Shown here: piece after piece, positions 51,201 through 64,000 of the stretch | Layout: every line of letters starts with the position of its first letter | Position numbering within the stretch: the first letter of the stretch is position 1 | NCBI GenBank assembly: GCA_963978545.1 | Contig: OZ021732.1 | Location: forward strand, 34,130,123-34,194,122 | Reading direction: 5' to 3' | Source: Linyphia triangularis | Taxonomy: Eukaryota > Arthropoda > Arachnida > Araneae > Linyphiidae | Length of the DNA stretch: 64,000 nt | Translations under genes and position numbers: made by a program | Notes under the pieces: generated by a model | Told to the model about the DNA's origin: nothing | Database searches by the model: none | The model's input: the letters and a program-made list of their open reading frames with translations, nothing else

Positions 51201-54200
51201 TTCAGAAATGGTTTAGTAAAACAGTTTGAGCTTTTTTTCTGAATAAGAAATATTACAAGAAACGATATGTCAATATTAGCAAAGCTCGTTAAAATTTTAC
51301 AGCTAAGTATCCCAAACAGCTTAAGCTATGTAGATAAAGTATAGCAATTGTTATAACAGCATAATTTATCAAGCGATTGTCATATCATTGTAATACAAAG
51401 AGGGGGGAAAAAAGATTATCTAGACCTGAAATTAGAATTTAAGGAAGCAGTAAGATTTTAATGCTGATGTTATGGAGTCATAAGATTATACTTACTACTT
51501 CCAAAAAAATTTTAAAAATCACCATTTGTTACTTAAAATAACTCATTCAAGATTGTTTTTTAATTAACTATCATACATTACATTATTGCTGGAATTGGAA
51601 AAATGTTTTGAAAAATATTACACTTCCAGAATAATAGATAATAAATTTTATAAAACAGAAGGAAGATTCAAATGAGAACTCATTTACAGATCATGTCTAT
51701 AAGCCAATTTTGTTCTAAAATTTAAAGCAATCTAAATAAAAATAAAACAAATTAAGTTGCCTCTAAAATTTTAAAATCATGTCTTAATTTTGCCTACATT
51801 TTAACCCTCAAAATATTTCAGTATTGCTATAAAACTATATAATAGAAAATTCATTGTAATGTATAATTTGTATGAATTGAAAAACATCTGCACCAATATA
51901 TTCTTTGTTATTATAATGAGTAATTAGGCACCATTCAGACTTTATGTAAACCTTGGCAAGACATATGCAAAGATGACTTTTAATTTCGCACATATCTATT
52001 ACACTTTACAAATGCCTTTACACATAAATATACAACTTCTGAGGGTTGTGTAAAAAGCACACTGAAAAATAAAATTCATTACAATACGCTCATTTATGAA
52101 AGATGCATCTAATGCCTGAAAATAAACTTGTAAACATCTCGAAATTTAGCTCTGCTAATAAGAATAAAACACATAAATGCATTTATCGATGCTCGCACAA
52201 ATCGACACGCCTTAGTAAAGAAATGTATTTACATTTTGAATGGCAAACAAATAACATGAATCAAAACTGACTCTTCCTATGCTGAAGGGATAAAATACTG
52301 GCATCTTTTATATCAATGAAGCAAACAAAAATTTAAAACTATTTACAATAATCCATTTACACAATGATAAATGAAAACACACATACATTATACGATGACA
52401 AGATTTAAAAAAAAACTGGTTCAAACACTAGATTGACTTTTGAAATAGCAGAGATTGGTTGACTTGGAAATGGAAAAAACAAATAATGTGCATTATACTA
52501 CTTCCTATCCCTGATAATTTAAAGAGTTGATAAAGTTTTTTAAAACTAGAGAGAAACTTTAAAGATTCTAACAAAGCCAGAATAAAGACACAACCTCAGA
52601 GTTTGTAAGTTTTTAGAAAAATGAAATATTAAAAATTTAAAAGGAAATTAATTAAAAAGCTCATTCTTCTTTCCTAAAATAAAATTATATAATTATTTTT
52701 AAGTACAGAATCTATTACTAATTGAATTTATAATCAATTATATTAAAAGATAGGAACAGTGTTTATCTTTGTTAAAAATATACATTTAAAAAGCAATATG
52801 TATAATCATATGTTCATAAAACTAAAAAAAGAAAACTTTCGAACTTGAATATTTGTGTACTTATCCAAGGATTTATTTATTTAAAAAAGTGGATAGATGT
52901 TAATGGCCTTTTAGACAAATATAATGAATTCCTATTATCAAGGAGGGATGATAGCAAATATCACACACACAATTAAAAAAAAAAAAAAAAAAAAAACTTT
53001 TTTTTGCTTCAAAGAACCATAATAATCTTGAAGTTATGGTATTTTGCACTTCTATACTTCTTCAGTATTTGTTTTTAAATTAATTATATTTTAAAAGGGT
53101 GTGTTTTCTTCTCCTAGTTTAGTCACTTCACACATACACATCCCACTGACAATGACACAAATCTAAGCCTTTAACTGATTCTTGATATCAATCCAATGTT
53201 ACAACCAGTTTTTCAATGATCAATGGTCTTTCTGCATCATTAAGGTATCAATGTTGATGAAACTATGCATATGTACACTAATAAAAACAAAATGTGAGAT
53301 ACTTTTAACAGTTTGACTTTAAACAGCACAAGTTAAATTATTTACAAACCATGACAAGATAAAAATTAAATTGTCTGAAACAAAAACACTATTATGAGAC
53401 AAGTAAACTCAAATTATCAGTTATACTTGATTGTATGCCAAATGTAGCTTTTAAAACATTTTTGACACAAAATTGAAAGATGCATTAGAAAATATTAAAA
53501 CCTGAAACTTGACTAATGGTATGAAAAAAAATAGTTTCAAAAGCAATTACCACACAATAGTAGTATACTACACAAATTGTTTATACGTATGCAAATTTTG
53601 CATGCATAAAAAAAACAAAGATAAAATAAATCAAAAGCCATAAAAATCTTGTTTAAAACTTTAAAGTTGTAAACATAATTTTAATAAATGCCAATATACT
53701 CAAAACAATTCAAATAAACAACCATTCAAACAATAGATACAAAAGGAGATGATTATAATATGCAAATAGAGAAACAAATGTATAAGACATTATACATTGA
53801 TTCCAGCTGAATAGGCTAGCTTTGAGAAGGGTGCAACTCTTTAGTTTTACAAGGAACTTGCTTTTCATACCCTTACACTTTAGCCCAAAAGACAAAAATA
53901 ATGAATACACATTATTTAATAGCCACCTGCACTTAGTAATCAATATCTGATAAACCAGCAAGTTGTCCCAGATGTAGTTTCCTAAAAAGAATTAAAATAT
54001 GCATGTAATTTACATAATTTTTTGAAAACAATAAATAATTGACTGAAAATTAAGACACACTTCTAAAGCTATATATACTAAAACAGACTAAGACAATTTT
54101 GACCAACTATTATTAGGATGTTTAAAATTTGTAAATATTTATAATGGAACACTAGTATTCAACTAGTTTACACGTACAAAAGGACAACATTACCTTAAAC

Positions 54201-54562
54201 AAAAATTCAATTAATTGAACTAAAATTTTTAATTCTGCAAATGATTACAAAGTACATATCATACTATAGTTAATGTACATTTAAAAACCACTTTCTGTAG
54301 AAATTCATCTTTAATTCTAATTTTAATTTAAGCAAATTAGTAAAATATATAATTGTTAAGCAATAAATTTAGATGCAGCCAAGCTATATTTACTATACCA
54401 CACCACTAATCCTTATGTATAAAAAGTAAAACCAAACTTAACTCAATTTAAATTGTTATGAACCTAGAATTTAATTCAACAAATGGCAAGTGTAAAACAT
54501 GCAAGAAGGTTACTTACATTCTTTACAAGGTTCAATCCTTCCCAGAAGGAATATAAATGTAT
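48270..54562. other. Repeat-poor AT-rich interval; possible long 3' UTR of PHLDB
   Basis: Apart from one 77-bp MITE (50555-50631), an A-run (about 52977-52996) and chance ORFs of up to about 130 codons rich in F, C, Y and I, I find no gene or transposon here. The contrast with the transposon-rich introns, and the position directly after the minus-strand PHLDB stop, would fit a very long 3' UTR. That is inference. Confidence 0.35.
50555..50631. mobile_element. piggyBac-like MITE (77 bp, TTAA flanks)
   Basis: TTAA at 50551-50554 and 50632-50635. Ends CATGTTGACTGCTAG and (reverse complement) TACGTTGACTGCCAG share GTTGACTGC-AG. A half copy of the same terminus lies near 11980. Confidence 0.7.
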
Positions 54563-59286
<4,724 letters not shown>

Positions 59287-59652
59287 CTGAAATTAAAAAC
59301 AAATCATTAATGGCATTCAAATTTTCAAAACGTAGTAAAAACAGTAATACAAATAACACTAAAATAAATAAAAAAGTTTGACTGCAACTGTCACCAAATG
59401 GCTGCTTCTATATGCATTTCTTTTGTTGTACATCAAGTCAAAACAGCAAACATGTACAATTTGGCAACATTTAATAACTGAAATCTCCCCCTTTTAGGAT
59501 TAATTATAGACAGCAAAAAAAAAAAAATGTTTTTTTTTTTACCAGGTTGCATAGTGTGGTAGCAAACTTATCACCATATAATCCAAGTTGTAGTGTGATA
59601 TCTTCTTTGCATACAAGATGTGAACTTCACATTGAATTACTACTTCTGATTG

Positions 59653-59783
59653 GTTGGTTGTTTTCAGATTATATGGCACCGTCAGCAACACGAGGACTAT
59701 AATGCGCCGAAACATTCGTCATTAGACAAGCCAACATACATTTACAAACATCCATGCCTAAAACGGGACTCGAACCCGCAACC
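59653..59783 (-). repeat. 5'-truncated tRNA SINE with 15-bp perfect duplication
   Basis: Minus-strand copy of the AACC-tailed SINE, starting just upstream of the B-box (CGGGTTCGAGTCCC) and ending with the AACCAACCAATC-type tail. Flanks TACTACTTCTGATTG are identical at 59638-59652 and 59784-59798. Confidence 0.92.
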
Positions 59784-60148
59784 TACTACTTCTGATTGAA
59801 TGATGACACGAGAACTCATCTCAACCAAACAATTCATTCGACATTTTGTAAGTGTCTGTAGCCATTATAGTTTAGTCTAACAATATTGATCACAAACGGA
59901 TGGAAAAAGCATTTGTATAAGCTTCTTACTACATTGGTGTATTGTAATTAAAAATATAAGTGATCAATTCTTTGCTTATTCTGCTGATTGTAAACAATAT
60001 TTTCCAAATTATAATCACTTATGCAAAGCCAAATACACTATAAATTAGATTATATATTGTAGTTTCAAATTTCAATAAAATAAAAGTATTTTCATAAATG
60101 AGCACTTACTCATAGCAAGGTATATTTTGAAAGTTTCAATAACAAACG

Positions 60149-60150
<2 letters not shown>

Positions 60151-60218
<68 letters not shown>
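60151..60218. repeat. (AT)n microsatellite, 34 units
   Basis: Uninterrupted AT dinucleotide run. Confidence 0.98.
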
Positions 60219-60222
<4 letters not shown>

Positions 60223-61316
60223 ATTATTTTACAAAATACATGACAACAAATGAAAAGTATTGTAAAGAGAGATATAAAAAATTTCAAATTGCAACAACTC
60301 TCAATACGAAAATAATTTGGAAAGAATTAAAGTCTTCAAAAGGGATTGATAGCAATGTATTAAAAAGGAAGTTATTACCCGGGGTCCTAAAAACAAACTA
60401 ACATGATCAGCAAACATTCTCCATTCTACAACTTGAAGTCATGAATCAAAACACCTATCCTGCTGTTCGGAGACTCCCGCGAACGATAATGACAGTTGAA
60501 TTGACTTGCAATAATTTTCAATGCTGCTCACGCAGCTGTAACCAAGGTTGCTACTCTTGGCAAAGCGCTACGAAGTATCTGAGCCAAGATTTATTCCGCG
60601 TTTTTTGCTTACCTCTTTATTGCATCACAACTACACTGCATTTTATCTTTCACTTTAACAAGATAAAGACGTAAGAGGAAGACGATAATCGAAAACTTCA
60701 CTAAACAAGCAGAAAAGAAAAATAAAAATAAATTAGAGATAAACATTGTCCACGTCAAAAAGGGATTAGATGTAGGATATTTTTAACAACTTGTGTTTAA
60801 AGCTTAATTAGTTCTTCTAAATAAAACACTGATGCACATCACATCCGCGAATTGTTATACAAGATTACCATACGTATAAGTTTAGTTGTAGCATGGAGGT
60901 TAGAAACTGATTGAAGACAATATTTTCGAAAGATTGATTACAGAATTAAACCGGGGTCCTGATTAGACGCTTGAGTATTTGGATCTTAGTTTGTATTGGA
61001 TATTAGAGCCTCAATCGACTTTTACAGTCGAAGTCGACGCCAAAATTGCCTAGGCTGCTGTAAGGACTTCAAACTTCTAATCGACCAATATTTTGATTAT
61101 AAAAAGACGGGAAAAAAATAACCTTATATAACTTTTCTAAATTGCTTTTGGCAATCCTAAAAGTTCTGCGATCAATTGCATTCAACAATTTCTCGATATT
61201 AACAAATCACCTGTGCCTATCAAATCATATGTGCCTGGCGGGAGGTTGAGAAAAGTGGAAATACGTAACAGTAGAAAGGATTAACTTCCAGTGAGGCCGT
61301 TTCTACAAGCAAGGTC

Positions 61317-61436
<120 letters not shown>

Positions 61437-61439
61437 GAC

Positions 61440-64000
61440 ATCATGAGTTTCTCTACTACGGGTTGATGAGGCGTGAATTCCACGACTTTTAAGCTCTTAT
61501 TTTCAAAAAAGATAATTTCAAAGCAATTTTAGAAGGAGGAAATAGTAAGTCCAACTGAGTTCTTTAACGATAAAAAAATCTGATTTTCAAGCACGAATTT
61601 TATTCAAATCCATTTCAAATTTGTGCTAAAGTGCAATTATATTGCATTCATGTCCAAGAATATTTTAAAACATGAAAAAGCACTAGAACATTCCAAGCTA
61701 TTTTTACTGACAGGGTAAGTTTTTAATCACGAGGGGAAAATTGTTAAAAAGATAAAACATTTTGATGCGGAAAATGTGTGAAACTCCAACTGTAACAACA
61801 GTGGGAAAATTTAAAATGCGTGGTATTGCGAGTTTATCTAAGGTATTCCATAGCAATATCAAAATCATAATTAAATTCATCTAAATAATTTCATAACATA
61901 GAATTCAAATAGTACCCGTACTTCTTTATTAACTCTTTTAACCCTTAGGCAATTTCTATGCAGATTCTTTTATCAGTGAATATTTTACAAATAAAACATC
62001 AAATAAAGTATCCGGTGATGGGAGACAATACTTTACTTGCTCTCAATATAGGTTTCAAAACATATCTGAAGTTAAGAATAATTTAGGAAGAGGACACTAA
62101 AATCATGGAAAGGTAGATGATGCCGATTGATATCATTCATCCTAAAGAGTTAAATTTATATTTGTTTAAATAACAAAACAAAAAAATTATTTCAGAAACA
62201 TTTAGAAAAGTTTTAATATTTCCTTAGCATATTTTGACTTTCAACTCATGACCAATGTAAAAAAAAAGATATATGAAAAAAAATTCCTAACTCAAGGCAA
62301 ATATAATTATACAAGTAAACATATGAGATTCAAAATTTATTAAAATGCTAAATACGTTTTATAAAATTAAGCCATATCTAATCTTTTTCTTATGAAATTA
62401 TAAAAAGGTATGGAATTATAAAAAAGTAAAACGCCATACAATATAACCCTTATCCCATAACCATTATTACATAAAATTAAAATACAATTACTAAAAATCA
62501 ATAAATAATAAAATCCATTTTTCCAAGCAGGAGCGAATTAGAAGCTAAAAATCATTCCAACAAGGAGCAAACTTGAGTAACCACAAATGAGAAGAGCTCC
62601 CTCTCTTCCCGGAGCGTTACTATAGAAACACTCAAAGCCCCCTCTCTCCGTACGCCCTCTCCTTTGTATGATCACGCCTGTGAATGAGTCATGACTACTT
62701 GTCTATTTGCAGCGTCGACATTATATATAGATACAGCATGGTATTGGAAGGCAAGCTTTAAAATATAGTGTACCAGAGTTGGTATACTGTTTCAATGGAA
62801 ACCATATTTGATTCTGTATTTACCTTGATGAATATCAGTCCAGGGATTGGAAACTACACGTTTACAAAAACAAGTTTAAAATACGATGTAATTTGATTAA
62901 TAAAGGAAGTAAAATATAATGAAAATCACTTGATAAGTCTCTTTGGAAGAGACCAGATTTGAAAAGGATAAATGTTCGAAAAGCCCACTTTTCGGGGAAT
63001 AAAAACATTCAACCAACAACTTATTCATTTTGAATGGTAGAGAAGTTATTGTATCTCATCCTACAGTTTTTAATTTTTAGAGAACGGTAGGTTTTACAAA
63101 CTATAAAATGTCCCTGGTGTAAGGCGCACTTTCAACTTTAGATATTTTAAAGCGCAAAGACCCATCGAGTCAAACTGTGTCTGTACGACTTTTAGAAAAT
63201 ATTTTAAGCTTTACGTGTAAGAATGTTTGCAATAATATTGATCCTTCTAATTTGGCTCGTCAGGTCAATAATAACGCAAAACTAATCAAGATAGGTCAAT
63301 AGATAGTACTTGATAGCTAAGAGGTTAATACATTTGAACCAAGGTACCCCAATGTTTTTATCACAAGCTTTACAAAATAATTCTTAAGCTGGCCCATTTT
63401 TATATTCACTACAAATAAAGAAGGATATGTATGTTTCATGTCAGATTTTCATTCTTGAAAGAAAGAAAAATTACGTTATAACACGGGACAATTCATAATA
63501 ACAAGTAGGTCGTTTTCTCTTCCCCTATGCGCTTGTTCGAATCAAGTGGATTATTACAATACTCACTGCCTATTTCCTCATTGAAACATTCATGGAATCA
63601 CATCCCGACATCCGTTCACATAAAAATAACTTCAGTAGCCCAAATGAAGATATGTAGCCAAACTATGGAAGAATAAAAAAATGTTTTTTTATTGCCGAAA
63701 TCGGCAATAAGCAGAAGACTTCGATACCATCACTGGATTGGTATTGATATATAGTTTTCATACAAATGAAAAAAGAAGCATTTAATTACACAAAAATTCA
63801 TTCGACGTCGATGAAAATCGGCCTTTCAAGTATGAATTAACGGTTAAAGCATTGCAAACATTAGTACGAATGTAACTAAAGCAAGCCGTAGCATTGCACT
63901 TACGATAGTTTACTTCTGAGGTACAAAATTGTAAAAAAAAAAAAAAAAAAATAGAAGGACAGCTTGAAATTTTCTCGCGTAAGAGCTATGCTCAGGCCCT
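61440..64000. other. Probable PHLDB intron or 5' flank; one GC-richer patch
   Basis: Mostly AT-rich without supported exons. Around 62590-62740 the sequence is locally richer in G and C, has CCCTCTC words, an AP-1-like TGAGTCA (about 62685) and a TATATATA (about 62722-62729) that on the minus strand would lie upstream of the patch. An A-run lies at 63932-63951. No gene found. Confidence 0.3.

Noticed and set aside
60435..60675. Possible PHLDB exon on the minus strand
   Set aside because: Locally GC-richer, but no frame with splice sites and no resemblance to the LL5 coiled-coil region.

Overview
This is a eukaryotic window: AT-rich, with multi-kilobase introns, GT-AG splice sites and many transposable elements. 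The two host genes and the repeat content (tRNA-derived SINEs with AACC tails, hAT and piggyBac-like elements, Ty3/gypsy) fit an arthropod. My best guess is a chelicerate such as a spider, but that is inference from repeat style and protein divergence, not proof.

Layout. Positions 1-1250 hold a minisatellite ending in a perfect 16-bp hairpin. Positions 1251-7201 are a complete, apparently intact Ty3/gypsy LTR retrotransposon on the minus strand. It has near-identical LTRs, a 4-bp ATAT target duplication, a tRNA-Leu-type primer site, a polypurine tract, Gag with a CCHC knuckle, and Pol in the -1 frame with a textbook frameshift signal at the gag stop. From 10227 to 48028 the plus strand carries the C-terminal part (13 exons, about 669 codons) of an SLC9C-type sperm Na+/H+ exchanger: the end of the exchanger region, a voltage-sensor-like four-helix domain, a linker, a cyclic-nucleotide-binding-like domain and a C-terminal tail. 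Its N-terminal transport domain is not recognised in the window. I assembled the exons by hand from splice sites and frame. Five are too short or lack an ATG, so simple ORF calling misses them: 10227-10324, 10888-10951, 26875-27000, 27655-27753 and 30908-31087.

The introns hold a hAT element with a perfect 8-bp duplication (28242-30539), a second hAT-like element (8126-9986), a foldback-like element whose inverted arms are tandem units (32.09-35.47 kb), tandem arrays at 12.6-13.4 and 20.7-21.6 kb, a broken transposon-associated ORF (17.6-18.8 kb), SINEs and tiny 5'-truncated SINE tails with clear target duplications, and piggyBac-like MITEs.

From 48.03 to 54.56 kb is AT-rich sequence with almost no recognisable repeats, between two convergent genes. 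On the minus strand, 54563-59286 holds the last three coding exons of a PHLDB/LL5-type gene (C-terminal PH domain). The remaining 59.3-64 kb is presumably an intron or 5' region of that gene, with long AT microsatellites and a locally GC-richer patch near 62.6 kb.

The two host genes have no known functional link; they are convergent neighbours. No CRISPR array, rRNA or functional tRNA gene was seen.
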